Shown piece after piece: positions 41,438-50,346 of a DNA stretch of 52,472 bases (positions are counted from its first letter, which is position 1; every line of letters starts with the position of its first letter). A model generated the notes under the pieces. The model was not told the DNA's origin. It did not search any database and was given only the letters and a program-made list of their open reading frames with translations. The position numbers and the translations under genes were made by a program. This DNA comes from Alphaproteobacteria bacterium UBA6187 (GTDB lineage: Bacteria > Pseudomonadota > Alphaproteobacteria > Rickettsiales > UBA6187): NCBI GenBank assembly GCA_002422795.1, contig DITJ01000092.1, positions 47,856 through 100,327 of the forward strand. Direction: 5' to 3'.

Positions 41438-41790
41438 TTAAGATATCCTGCCCACTTCTTCAATTTCTGATGTAACTTGTTCACTGAGTTCAAAGAGAAT
41501 ATTTTCTATATTACGAACCTGATGCAATATAGTAACTATGATTATTTTCTCATGGACTTTTTTGTATATTATAAAATGCCTGCCGGAAGGATACATTAAG
41601 AATGGCATAGAACGACTTTTTCTATAAGTACCTATATCGGGATTATTTGCAAGCTTCTGGAAAGTTTGATAGATATTATAAATATATTTATCCGCAGCTT
41701 TAATACCCCAGCTTGTTAATGATGTGTTAAAAGACTCTTGTTATATTCTTTCCAGTACAATATTTTATAACCTATGCGTTGTGTAACCAC
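41438..41790 (-). pseudogene. ParE/RelE-type toxin gene, frameshifted
   Basis: A GTG start at 41790 with an AGGAGG ribosome site opens a frame reading IGYKILYWKEYNKSLLTHH and then a stop. In the next frame the toxin continues as SWGIKAADKYIYNIYQTF, then MPFLMYPSGRHFIIYKK and IVTILHQVRNIENIL, which is the ParE core with its family R-x-H strand. One base near the TTTT/AAAA run at about 41733-41740 separates the frames. No antitoxin gene is visible upstream. The stop abuts xseA. Confidence 0.65.
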
Positions 41791-41943
41791 CAAAACCTCC
41801 TGTATTGATTCATAACAAAATCAAAACTACAGGTCTTCAATGTGTTATGCAACTCTACTTTTAGTTATTTGCGCAACAAATCAATTTGAATTCGTTATAT
41901 TATTAATATATAATAGTTTATAATTTGAACAAAGTACAAACAC

Positions 41944-42570
41944 ATGTATAAAAATAAGGGATTCACACTAGTTGAGCTATCAATAGTGATAGTAATAATA
42001 AGTATTATTATTGCGGGTATTTCTGCAGGTGTTGGAGTTGTAAAACAATCTAAAATACTTTCAACCATTTCAGATTTAAACAAGTTTAATTTATATATAA
42101 ACACATTCGTGTTGCAATATAATGCAATGCCTGGAGATATGAAAAATGCATCCGCTTATTGGAGTGGAGCTGTTGATGGCAATGGGAATAAAAAGATTGA
42201 AGAAAGTTTGAATGTATGGAACCATTTACGTCTTGCAGGTTTTACAATAAACGCTAGTGCAAATTCTTATCCCATTCCGCCTGTAAATACTAGAGGAATT
42301 TATAGGCAGATCTTCTATACATCAATTTATAGCCCTTATGGAAATAATATAAACCCTATTGTAATATGGCCTAATGATTATGGTACCTGGGGAATGACGC
42401 GTTCTCTTTTGTCGGCAAAGAACAGTAAGGCTATTGACGACAAAATAGATGATGGAATTCCAAACAGAGGAAAAATCATGACATTCTCAGATCAGCCTTG
42501 TGTATTAGGTGCTACCTATGACCTGTCATCTAGCATCACAAGGTGCGCTTTGGCATATATATTGAAATAA
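41944..42570 (+). CDS. Pseudopilin-like protein with type IV prepilin signal
   Basis: A 208-aa protein with a class III signal: MYKNKG, then FTLVELSIVIVIISIIIAG, with cleavage after Gly6, Phe at +1 and Glu at +5. The mature part begins with the hydrophobic helix (residues 7-30), then a globular region ending in two cysteines (QPCVLG and TRCALAY). No pilus assembly genes (pilB, pilC, pilD or secretin) are in the window. Similar lone prepilins occur in Rickettsiales. The DNA is more AT-rich than the neighbours. Confidence 0.75.
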   Translation: MYKNKGFTLVELSIVIVIISIIIAGISAGVGVVKQSKILSTISDLNKFNLYINTFVLQYNAMPGDMKNASAYWSGAVDGNGNKKIEESLNVWNHLRLAGFTINASANSYPIPPVNTRGIYRQIFYTSIYSPYGNNINPIVIWPNDYGTWGMTRSLLSAKNSKAIDDKIDDGIPNRGKIMTFSDQPCVLGATYDLSSSITRCALAYILK

Positions 42571-42599
42571 AGGCTTTAGCATTTGAACTTTTTGCATAC

Positions 42600-43081
42600 T
42601 CAAAGGTTTTTTAACTCACTCATTTTAGCCGCACTTGCCAATTTTTTATTATGTTCTTTTACTTCCGCCTGCAGCATTAACCTTTTCTGATTCTCATTCA
42701 AATCAGATATTTCCTGCTGGCTTAATTCCTGTTTACGTGTTTTGATAGCAAAATAAGTTAGCCTGAAAGCTACTATTTCTTTAGACGAGTCAGCATCTGT
42801 ATTATTAAATTACAGGCATAGCGTGAAAGGCAATAGATATCTAGCTGCCTTTGAGCGCCAGAGCCGATAGAAACCATATCGGTGATTTCAACGAAATGGT
42901 TTTTTATAGGATCTCCACTGTTTTCACAATCCTCCATAGACTTATTTATAACAGCAATAAAATTTCTCCAATCGCTATATTGCAGTAACTTTGCCAAATC
43001 TCTGGCAGACCAATATTCCCCATCATTTTCATCAAGTCTTTTAATTACTTCAAAATGCGCTTATTCCTGATTATCTGCCAT
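42600..43081 (-). pseudogene. DinD/BRO-N domain gene, decayed
   Basis: The start at 43081 reads MADNQE and then a stop (codon 7). The same frame continues with HFEVIKRLDENDGEYWSARD and LAKLLQYSDWRNFIAVI to LIIQM (near 42795), where a one-base shift is needed to continue as ADSSKEIVAFRLTYFAIKTRKQELSQ down to the stop at 42600. This is the N-terminal half of DNA-damage-inducible protein D. It lacks the C-terminal part of the family and is presumably inactive. Confidence 0.75.
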
Positions 43082-43166
43082 ATTTTCCTCAAGTTAATTA
43101 GCCTATTGCTATTTTTATTCCAGTCGCTATTTTTATAGGGAAAATTAAGAATAACAGGAAAATTTA

Positions 43167-44450
43167 ATGAACATTCTCCTAATCGGCTCTGGCGGACGCG
43201 AACATGCACTGGCTTTCGCAATGAAAAAATCTCCGTTATGTGGAAAATTATATATTGCACCAGGCAATGCAGGCACTGCAAGCCTGGCTGAAAATGTGTG
43301 GCTGCCTATTTCCAACCATGCGGAAGTTATAAAATTCTGTAGGGAAAAAGAAATCGGCCTTGTGATGGTTGGCCCGGAAGCACCATTAGTGGACGGCATT
43401 GCGGACGCGCTAAATGCAGAAGGAATCCCTGTGTTTGGCCCTGGAAAAGTTGGCGCCCAGCTTGAAGGCTCCAAAGCATTTACTAAACATATTTGCGATA
43501 AATATAATATCCCAACTGCCGCATATAAAGAATTTACCGACGCCCAAGTTGATGAAGCACGCAGCTATATTAAAGAAATCGGCATACCGATAGTTTTAAA
43601 AGCTGATGGGCTTGCCGCTGGCAAAGGCGTTATCATCCCGCAAACACTGGATGAAGCATTAAAGGCACTTGATGATATTTTAGTTACCAAAGAATTCGGC
43701 TCAGCTGGCAATAAAGTGGTGATTGAAGAATTTTTAGAAGGTGAAGAAATCAGCGTATTTGCAATATCCGATGGAGCGCGCTCTGTATATTTCGGCTCTG
43801 CGCAGGATCATAAAAAAGTTGGCGAAGGCGATATTGGCCTAAATACTGGCGGAATGGGTGCTTATGCTCCGGCGCCTGTTATGACCACAAATTTAGAAAA
43901 GCAAATCATGCAGGAAATGATAGAACCAACCGTAAAAGCCATGCAGGATTTAGGCGCGCCTTACCGCGGTGTTTTATTTGCCGGAATTATGGTAACAAAA
44001 ACAGGGCCTAAGCTAATTGAATTTAACTCCCGCTTTGGCGACCCGGAAACACAGGTTCTTATGGCACGCCTTAAATCCGATATAGTAGAAATACTCCTTG
44101 CTGCCGCAAAAGGTGATATTTCCAATACTGAAATAAAGTTTATTGATGAGGCCGCCCTATGCGTAGTTATGGCGGCAGAGGGCTACCCTGGCGATTATGT
44201 AAAAGGCACTGTAATTGAAAATCTGGTTGAGGCTGAAAAAACTACTGGCGTCAAAATATTCCATGCCGGAACCAAGCTTAACACTAAAGGCGAATTTATA
44301 GCCAATGGTGGCCGCGTGCTTGGCATCACTGCAAGTGGAAAAACGGTTTTAGAAGCGCATAGCAACGCCTATAAAGCTATTGATAAAATTATCTGGCCGG
44401 AAGGTTTTTGCAGGCGCGATATTGGCTGGCGGGCGATAAGCCGGAAATAA
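43167..44450 (+). CDS. purD: Phosphoribosylamine--glycine ligase
   Basis: The second enzyme of purine synthesis (GAR synthetase), an ATP-grasp ligase. It has 427 aa: the N-terminal LLIGSGGREHALA, GPEAPLVDGIAD, ADGLAAGKGVI in the ATP-grasp region and EFNSRFGDPETQ at the metal site. A good ribosome site (AGGA) precedes the start. It stands alone among decayed genes. Confidence 0.97.
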   Translation: MNILLIGSGGREHALAFAMKKSPLCGKLYIAPGNAGTASLAENVWLPISNHAEVIKFCREKEIGLVMVGPEAPLVDGIADALNAEGIPVFGPGKVGAQLEGSKAFTKHICDKYNIPTAAYKEFTDAQVDEARSYIKEIGIPIVLKADGLAAGKGVIIPQTLDEALKALDDILVTKEFGSAGNKVVIEEFLEGEEISVFAISDGARSVYFGSAQDHKKVGEGDIGLNTGGMGAYAPAPVMTTNLEKQIMQEMIEPTVKAMQDLGAPYRGVLFAGIMVTKTGPKLIEFNSRFGDPETQVLMARLKSDIVEILLAAAKGDISNTEIKFIDEAALCVVMAAEGYPGDYVKGTVIENLVEAEKTTGVKIFHAGTKLNTKGEFIANGGRVLGITASGKTVLEAHSNAYKAIDKIIWPEGFCRRDIGWRAISRK

Positions 44451-44465
44451 TTTTTCTTTGTAAAT

Positions 44466-44759
44466 TTGTCCAGCTATACTCATTCTGTTTCAAACTATAG
44501 CGCCTTAACTTTCGAATGGCTGTTTGTGGATGATATATATGCCAATGGTTCAATTACACGAAGTAAAATAACAACTGCGAAGCAAAGAAATACATTGAGA
44601 GATGCTTTAATCTTTGAGTCCCACTTAAAAAATAAGAATGATATTTTTGTAACTAAGGATGAAAAAGGCTTTGTTAAATACGGTCATAGAGAAAAACTAC
44701 AAGACAGGTATAATACACAGATAATGACTTATAATGAGTTTCTACTTTGTGTTAAGTAA
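44466..44759 (+). pseudogene. PIN-like domain fragment
   Basis: A 97-codon frame. Its first 15 codons are read from half of a palindromic repeat (44473-44497) and are not native. The rest contains DALIFESHLKNKNDIFVTKDEKGF, followed by LQDRYNTQIMTYNEFL. This resembles the C-terminal half of PIN-domain nucleases (an aspartate pair in DALIF and TKDEKG). The N-terminal catalytic residues are missing, so it is a remnant of a toxin-like gene. The match is by pattern only. Its 3' end overlaps the convergent LysR gene by 31 bp. Confidence 0.45.
44473..44497. repeat. Half copy of the inner palindrome arm (ACTCATTCTGTTTCAAACTA)
   Basis: Nearly the same 25 bases occur at 46312-46336 and inverted at 46450-46474 as the arms of the inner nested palindrome. 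Here only one arm is present, at the truncated start of the PIN-like fragment, which marks a likely break point. Confidence 0.7.
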
Positions 44760-45643
44760 TGATTATGAAGATCAGTAAACCATTTGCAGAATAATTGTAT
44801 CTTTTTAAGGTTTCTTATCCGTTCTGGATATAGTAAATAATAGTTTAATTTCGTCTTATGGATAATATTTAAAGGATTAATCAAACGCCCCGCTTGCAAT
44901 TCTTTCCTCACAATAAAGTCCGGAATAAAAGCAAAACCATAACCTTGTCTAACAGCTTCAAGCAGCATAAAAAAATGCTCCAATCCAAGAGTTCTTTTTC
45001 GTAAAGTTATATCAATGCCAATTTCCTTTTTCCACTGATCCCATACAACAGGAAGACCAATATGCTCTAAAAGAGGATATTGGTTAATTGATTCTATTGT
45101 AAAATCTTTACCTGCAATTAATTCTGGACTGCATACCAATAGCATATGCTCATCCATAATCTTATAATTCTCAACATTAGCAAATGGGTGATTACCAATA
45201 CGTATTGCAACATCCGCATTCATTCCAGAAAAATCCGTGACCAGATCATCCCCAGTAACAATACGAATATTTATTCCCGGATATTTCTTTGTAAAGTCTT
45301 GGATATTAGGCGTTAGCCAATATGAACTGAATGATGGTAAAGCATTAATTATAAGCATATCGTCATCTATTAACCTGGATGATATTTTATCAGTCGCAAT
45401 TTGTATTGAATCAAATGCAGCACCTATATCTTTAGAATAAATTTTTGCTTCTTCTGTCATTACAAGATTTTTAGATAATCGTTGAAATAGTGATACCCCA
45501 AGATAATCTTCCAACAGCTTTATCTGCCTGCTTATAGCACCTTGCGTAACACATAACTCTTCCGCCGCCTTGGTAAAACTTAAATACCTGGCACTAGCTT
45601 CAAATGCCTTTATAGCATTCAGGGGTGGTAATTTGCGTTTCAT
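44729..45643 (-). CDS. LysR-family transcriptional regulator (GcvA-like)
   Basis: A 304-aa regulator: N-terminal winged helix (LPPLNAIKAFEASARYLSF, then AAEELCVTQGAISRQIKLLE) and a periplasmic-binding-type effector domain (residues about 90-295). It is divergent from a VOC-family gene with a 103-bp gap, the usual set-up for control of the neighbour and of itself. The effector is unknown. As the neighbour is frameshifted, the pair may be losing its function. Confidence 0.93.
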   Translation of the reverse strand: MKRKLPPLNAIKAFEASARYLSFTKAAEELCVTQGAISRQIKLLEDYLGVSLFQRLSKNLVMTEEAKIYSKDIGAAFDSIQIATDKISSRLIDDDMLIINALPSFSSYWLTPNIQDFTKKYPGINIRIVTGDDLVTDFSGMNADVAIRIGNHPFANVENYKIMDEHMLLVCSPELIAGKDFTIESINQYPLLEHIGLPVVWDQWKKEIGIDITLRKRTLGLEHFFMLLEAVRQGYGFAFIPDFIVRKELQAGRLINPLNIIHKTKLNYYLLYPERIRNLKKIQLFCKWFTDLHNHYLTQSRNSL

Positions 45644-45746
45644 AATTTGTTATGATTTTTTCTCATGGATAAGTGAGAATAACTGCTTTGTATATAATAG
45701 CAATTCCTTATAAATTATAATTATTAATTAATAAAATGAGGATAAT

Positions 45747-46161
45747 ATGCAGCCATTCCACTTAGCGATTCCTATTAACAATATTGAAGAAACACAAAAA
45801 TTCTATACCAATATCTTGCAATGCAAAGTAGGCAGAAGCACTGATCAATGGATAGACTTTGACTTTTTTGGCCACCAGCTTTCAGCACATGTAAAACCAG
45901 AAGAAACAACCATAACAAGAGCAAATATGGTAGATGGGGAATCAGTCCCGGTAAGGCATTTTGGTGTAGTACTAAAATGGGAGGACTGGCATATACTTGC
46001 AGAAGAATTACGCAGCAATAATAGTGATTTCATAATAGAACCAACCATACGCTTCAAAGGTAAAATTGGGGAGCAGGCAACCATGTTTTTTTCTTGATCC
46101 AAGTGGTAATGCTCTTGAATTCAAATCTTTCCAGGATATTTCACAATTATTTTCTAGATAA
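45747..46161 (+). pseudogene. VOC (glyoxalase/bleomycin-resistance) family gene, frameshifted
   Basis: The frame starts MQPFHLAIPINNIEETQKFY and reads to FKGKIGEQATMFFS, where a stop follows the T7 run at 46086-46092. With six T the frame continues LDPSGNALEFKSFQDIS to the stop at 46159-46161, giving a complete 137-aa VOC protein that ends with the family's metal-site glutamate in ALEFK. Residues lost in the short form include that glutamate. Function and substrate are unknown. Confidence 0.75.
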
Positions 46162-46206
46162 CTTTAATTTATATGGTTTTGAAAAATTTAAGCACATAAA
46201 TCTTAA

Positions 46207-46625
46207 AGCCTGTAGCGAATTATCGGATATTGTCATTCCAGAATTTAGAAAACATTGGATTTACGCACTTAGTAAATCCTAGGTTTTATTAATATCTGGA
46301 ATCCAGTTTTCTATACTCATTCTGTCTCAAACTACCGATTAGAATCAAGTATTTTTTGTTATAGGGAAAAGTTAAATCTGAAGTAATAGTGGCCCTATTT
46401 CAAAGATTTAACTTTTTTATATAACAAATAAAGACGAGGCATTATAATCGGATGTTTGAAACAGAATGAGTATATATATATCATAACCTCTTAATTTATT
46501 TGATAATACAGTGCCTGGATTCCAGATAGCAAGTTCGGCTAACTCATGAAAACGGCTAAAGAAGCCAGTTTCATGAGTATCCTCCCTAGCTTCTGGAATG
46601 ACAGTATCCTATAATTCGCTACAGC
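46207..46625. repeat. Triply nested palindromic element
   Basis: Outer arms: CTGTAGCGAATTAT (46210) and ATAATTCGCTACAG (ending 46624), followed inward by TGTCATTCCAGAA and TTCTGGAATGACA, which match family C at 26048-26231. Next come TATCTGGAATCCAG and CTGGATTCCAGATA. Inside these lies a different palindrome (46312-46474). It fills the gap between the VOC gene and the S66 gene; no coding sequence is supported. Confidence 0.8.
46312..46474. repeat. Inner MITE-like palindrome
   Basis: Arms TATACTCATTCTGT and ACAGAATGAGTATA, with CTCAAACTACCGATTA facing TAATCGGATGTTTGA. A third inner stem pairs AGTTAAATCT with AGATTTAACTT and TTGTTATA with TATAACAA. Length of about 163 bp, terminal inverted repeats and lack of a gene suggest a non-autonomous transposable element. 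Confidence 0.7.
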
Positions 46626-46722
46626 CTCTTATAAACTAGCAAATTTCATTTCCTAATAATGAATTGTTAACATTTTCATGATATACTAAACTTCTGGCAA
46701 GAAGTTATGACAAGGCCTAGAT

Positions 46723-48210
46723 ATGGCATCAATTGAGTCTGGTAATGCGCGAGAAGCGAAGGCATTCAACGAATTTACACCACTTGTGAAGAATGTTGAG
46801 CACCCAGAATTAGGCTCAAAGATCGGCATAGCTGCTTCATCCTGGCATGGCATTCCTGTGAACTTAAATGGCATGGATGATACCGCACGTACCGTAACAT
46901 TAGGTATCTATCAAGGAAAATTGCAAAGAAAACTTACAAGCCAGGGATTTAACGCATATTTGCCGAAAAATAGCATAGATCCACCAATTGATAACCCCTC
47001 CTGCTCTAACACACCTGAAGAGCGAGCCAGGCATTTAATAAATATGTTAAATGATCCATCTATCGAAGCAATTGTACAAGTTGGCGGAGGTGATTCCGCC
47101 CTTAAAGTAGCAGAGTTATTGGATGCATATGATAAAAATTGGGAACGCACACAAGCAAAAATAGTAGAGGCATGGAAAGTCACTCGCCCAGGACAAGAGC
47201 CTCCAGAACGTTTTTTTACCGAAAGGCTTCCTGATGAAAATTACAGGGATTCAAATGGTGATATGCATGGCCTGCCGAATCGCGGCATACCGATGACTGG
47301 CTATAGTGATATAATGAATATACATAACATACTGGGGCAACGTGGCGTAACCAGGCCATATCTTTCTGATTGTATGGAAGAACACGCGCTTGATATTCTT
47401 ACAGAACCAAATCCTGAAACGAAATATGAAGGATTAGTTCTCTATAAAAAAACAGATGAAAATAGCTTAACACTTCCAGACATTCCCCTGCCGGATAAAC
47501 CACTGCCTGTTTATGCCACGATGGGACAGAAATTAGTCGACAGCTTCCCGCTAGAACTTAAAGAAGATACTATATTAATGCTTGAAGATAATAGGCATCC
47601 CGATCTTGTGGCTGAGCAGTTACAAAAAGCACAAGAGGCTGGTCAGCTTAAGCATGTTAAAGCAATCGTTTTTGGTGTAATGGAGCATTATGAAGGTGCA
47701 GCAAATGTAACAAAGGATTTTAAAGAGCAAGGTTATCCAGAACCAGGTGGAGCTTTTGACCTAAGTAAACTAGATAGACATACTAAGTTTAAAAGTTTTA
47801 TTCAGGAAACTCAAATACCAATTTTATTTACTCAAGGAACTGAAGGTTTTGCACATGGCGATAACACCTTCGGACACGGTGTGCCAGATTTTAAACCTAT
47901 TGCCCATTATGCTCCTGCAACTTTAAAAACTGGTGATGATGGAAAAGTTACATTAAGTATTGAAGGCCATACGCCCCAAAGAACCTTGGATAGGTATTAT
48001 GATTCCTGCGCCAATAGCACAAACAACCCACAGCAATGGCAAAACACTAGCCATATATTAGGTTTAGATAAAAAAGCCATGGCGGAATTAGATGCTATAA
48101 AAGCAAGCGTCAGCAGTGTTGCCACAGAAAAACCGGCAGAAAAAAGTGATACCGCACGGCACGGCGTGGATGGGGTTTATAATTCTAATAAGGAATCACT
48201 GGTGCGTTGA
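46723..48210 (+). CDS. S66-family (LD-carboxypeptidase/MccF-like) protein, enlarged
   Basis: A 495-aa protein with the S66 serine peptidase pattern. Gly-rich GGGDSALKVAELLDAY, the nucleophile in GYSDI (Ser195), the glutamate in LMLEDN (Glu288) and the histidine in FGHGVP (His385) match the Ser-Glu-His triad of LD-carboxypeptidases in order. LdcA-type enzymes recycle murein tetrapeptides and have about 300-350 aa. This one has insertions (about residues 135-190 and 320-380) and an extra C-terminal tail of about 90 residues. No signal peptide is seen, so it would act in the cytoplasm or be exported by another route. The substrate is uncertain. Confidence 0.72.
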   Translation: MASIESGNAREAKAFNEFTPLVKNVEHPELGSKIGIAASSWHGIPVNLNGMDDTARTVTLGIYQGKLQRKLTSQGFNAYLPKNSIDPPIDNPSCSNTPEERARHLINMLNDPSIEAIVQVGGGDSALKVAELLDAYDKNWERTQAKIVEAWKVTRPGQEPPERFFTERLPDENYRDSNGDMHGLPNRGIPMTGYSDIMNIHNILGQRGVTRPYLSDCMEEHALDILTEPNPETKYEGLVLYKKTDENSLTLPDIPLPDKPLPVYATMGQKLVDSFPLELKEDTILMLEDNRHPDLVAEQLQKAQEAGQLKHVKAIVFGVMEHYEGAANVTKDFKEQGYPEPGGAFDLSKLDRHTKFKSFIQETQIPILFTQGTEGFAHGDNTFGHGVPDFKPIAHYAPATLKTGDDGKVTLSIEGHTPQRTLDRYYDSCANSTNNPQQWQNTSHILGLDKKAMAELDAIKASVSSVATEKPAEKSDTARHGVDGVYNSNKESLVR

Positions 48211-48224
48211 TAATTCGGCAACAT

Positions 48225-48350
48225 CTGCAATGTGATTGCGATGAATTGACCGCATAGAGCATAAAGAAGCAATCCATCTTTCTTTATTGTTAACACTGGA
48301 TTGCCACGTCACGCTCCTTGCAGTCGGCTCATCGCAATGACATTGTGACA
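48225..48350. repeat. Palindromic element, family A-related (diverged)
   Basis: TGTGATTGCGATGA (48231) faces TCATCGCAATGACAT (ending about 48344), and GCAATCCATC faces GGATTGC. It shares these blocks and their order with 4228-4410 and 6527-6735 but is shorter. It lies between the convergent S66 and petB genes, where cytochrome c1 might have been expected. Confidence 0.65.
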
Positions 48351-48373
48351 TAAGTGCTACAAAGTATAATTTA

Positions 48374-49585
48374 TTACCCCTTCTTCTTATCCACTGCCGC
48401 ACTAATACTTTCCGGCACTTGCCCAGGTGTTTCTATTTTTCCGAGTAAAGGCAATATAAGAAGGAAATATGCGAAATAATAGAATGTAGCCAACCGTGAA
48501 AGCACTACATAAATTCCTTCAGGTGGTTTGCCGCCAAGATAACCAAGCATGATAAAATTAGCAGTAAATAATAAGAAGAATATTTTAAATAACGGCCTGT
48601 AAGCACCACTTTTTACTTTTGAAGTATCAAGCCACGGCAATACAAATAATATAAGCAGCGATCCGAACATCATTACCACGCCACCTAATTTGTCAGGTAT
48701 CGCGCGGAGTATTGCATAGAAAGGTAAGAAATACCATTCAGGAACAATATGCGCAGGAGTTACCATCGGGTCAGCCGGGATATAGTTATCAGGATGCCCA
48801 AGATAGTTCGGCGCAAAGAATACAAAGTAAGCATAGATAATAAAGAACACCCCGAACCCAAAGAAATCCTTTACAGTATAATAAGGATGGAACGGTATTG
48901 TGTCTTTGTCACTTTTAGGATCAACACCAGTAGGGTTATTAGAACCATGGATATGTAATGCCACCACATGCAGAACTACAAGGCCTAGCAATAAGAATGG
49001 CAATAAATAATGAAGTGAGAAGAAACGGTTAAGTGTTGGATTGTCAACCGAATAACCACCCCACAGGAATGTTACTATTGTTTCACCCACAACAGGGAAA
49101 GCTGAAAACAGGTTAGTAATAACTGTTGCACCCCAATAGCTCATCTGCCCCCACGGAAGCACATAACCCATAAATGCAGTAGCCATCATCGCAATAAAGA
49201 TAAAAATACCAAACCACCATAAAATCTCACGCGGAGATTTATAAGAACCATAATAAAGGCCACGCAGTATATGCAAGTAAACCACAATGAAAAACATTGA
49301 AGCGCCAACCGCATGTGTATAGCGCAATAACCAGCCATAATTCACGTTACGCATGATATTTTCAACACTATCAAACGCAAGTTGTGAATTTGGTGTATAA
49401 TGCATAGCAAGGATTATGCCTGTAATAATTTGGATTATCAGTGCTATACCCGCTAAAGAGCCAAAATTCCACGCATAACTTAGATTTTTAGGAGTGCGGT
49501 ATTCGCTTTGGTGCTCCATAAACGTAAAGATTGGGAACCTATGGTCTATCCAGCCTTTTATACCTGTTTTTTTAGTTTGGCTCAT
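48374..49585 (-). CDS. petB: Ubiquinol-cytochrome c reductase cytochrome b
   Basis: The quinone-oxidising and -reducing membrane core of complex III. It has 403 aa with eight or so membrane helices. Heme-ligand histidines lie in RYTHAVGASMFF/VYLHILRGLYYG and FSLHYLLPF/LHVVALHIHGS, and the Qo-site motif is PEWYFLPFYA. The start is 5 bp after petA. The expected petC (cytochrome c1) does not follow it. Confidence 0.97.
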   Translation of the reverse strand: MSQTKKTGIKGWIDHRFPIFTFMEHQSEYRTPKNLSYAWNFGSLAGIALIIQIITGIILAMHYTPNSQLAFDSVENIMRNVNYGWLLRYTHAVGASMFFIVVYLHILRGLYYGSYKSPREILWWFGIFIFIAMMATAFMGYVLPWGQMSYWGATVITNLFSAFPVVGETIVTFLWGGYSVDNPTLNRFFSLHYLLPFLLLGLVVLHVVALHIHGSNNPTGVDPKSDKDTIPFHPYYTVKDFFGFGVFFIIYAYFVFFAPNYLGHPDNYIPADPMVTPAHIVPEWYFLPFYAILRAIPDKLGGVVMMFGSLLILFVLPWLDTSKVKSGAYRPLFKIFFLLFTANFIMLGYLGGKPPEGIYVVLSRLATFYYFAYFLLILPLLGKIETPGQVPESISAAVDKKKG

Positions 49586-49590
49586 GATAT

Positions 49591-50118
49591 TTAACCGATT
49601 TTTATAACATTATTACTGAGGAATTCATACGGAGGAACCGGAAGGTTTGTTGGCGCTGGGCCTTTCCTGATGCGTCCTGAAGTATCGTAATCAGAACCGT
49701 GGCATGGGCAGAACCAGCCGCCATATTCACCCTGATAACCCAGTGGAACGCAACCAAGATGCGTACATACACCAACTAATACAAGCCATTCGTCACGGTC
49801 TTTTTTCACCCTGTCTTCATCACGTTCAGGGTCGCGTAGTTCGTCAATTTTTACATCACGTGCATCGGCAATTTCTTTCTCTGTACGGCGGCGCACAAAC
49901 ACCGGCTTACCACGCCACATAACGCGGATTGCCTGGCCTTTTTCTACAGCGGAAATATCAATTTCAGTTGATGCAAGTGCAAGTACATCCGCAGAAGGAT
50001 TTAGTGAGTTTATAAGCGGCCACACGAAGGAAGCTGCGCCAACGCCAGCTACTGCGCTTGCAGAAAGCACTATGAAATCCCTGCGTGTTTCTCCAGTTTT
50101 TTTGCTATTTTCAGCCAT
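49591..50118 (-). CDS. petA: Ubiquinol-cytochrome c reductase Rieske iron-sulfur subunit
   Basis: Carries the 2Fe-2S cluster that takes the first electron from ubiquinol. It has 175 aa with a Tat-type N-terminal anchor (RRDFIVLSASAVAGVGAASF). Cluster ligands are Cys118 and His120 (CTHLGC) and Cys137 and His140 (CPCHGS), with Cys123 and Cys139 forming the disulfide. It heads the petA-petB operon. Confidence 0.97.
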   Translation of the reverse strand: MAENSKKTGETRRDFIVLSASAVAGVGAASFVWPLINSLNPSADVLALASTEIDISAVEKGQAIRVMWRGKPVFVRRRTEKEIADARDVKIDELRDPERDEDRVKKDRDEWLVLVGVCTHLGCVPLGYQGEYGGWFCPCHGSDYDTSGRIRKGPAPTNLPVPPYEFLSNNVIKIG

Positions 50119-50150
50119 AAGAACCTGTATTTAACTTCACATATACAAAT

Positions 50151-50178
50151 ATAGTAAAACGATTGTCTGTATAAACAA
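50151..50178 (-). promoter_or_regulatory. Putative petA promoter
   Basis: On the minus strand TTGTTT (50173-50178) and TACTAT (50151-50156) are 16 bp apart and lie about 35 bp upstream of petA. The region is AT-rich, so support is modest. Confidence 0.35.
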
Positions 50179-50346
50179 TAATTTATAGAAAATCCAGTTT
50201 TTATTTTAAGCAAAATAACGGTTTTTAAGAAATGATATTTTATGGGTGTTAAACTATTGATAGAAATTGAGTTTATAGTGATTTAACACAACATAGCTGT
50301 TATCCCGCGATTTAGGCTTCCTAAAAAATTTAATAAGGAATGGATA

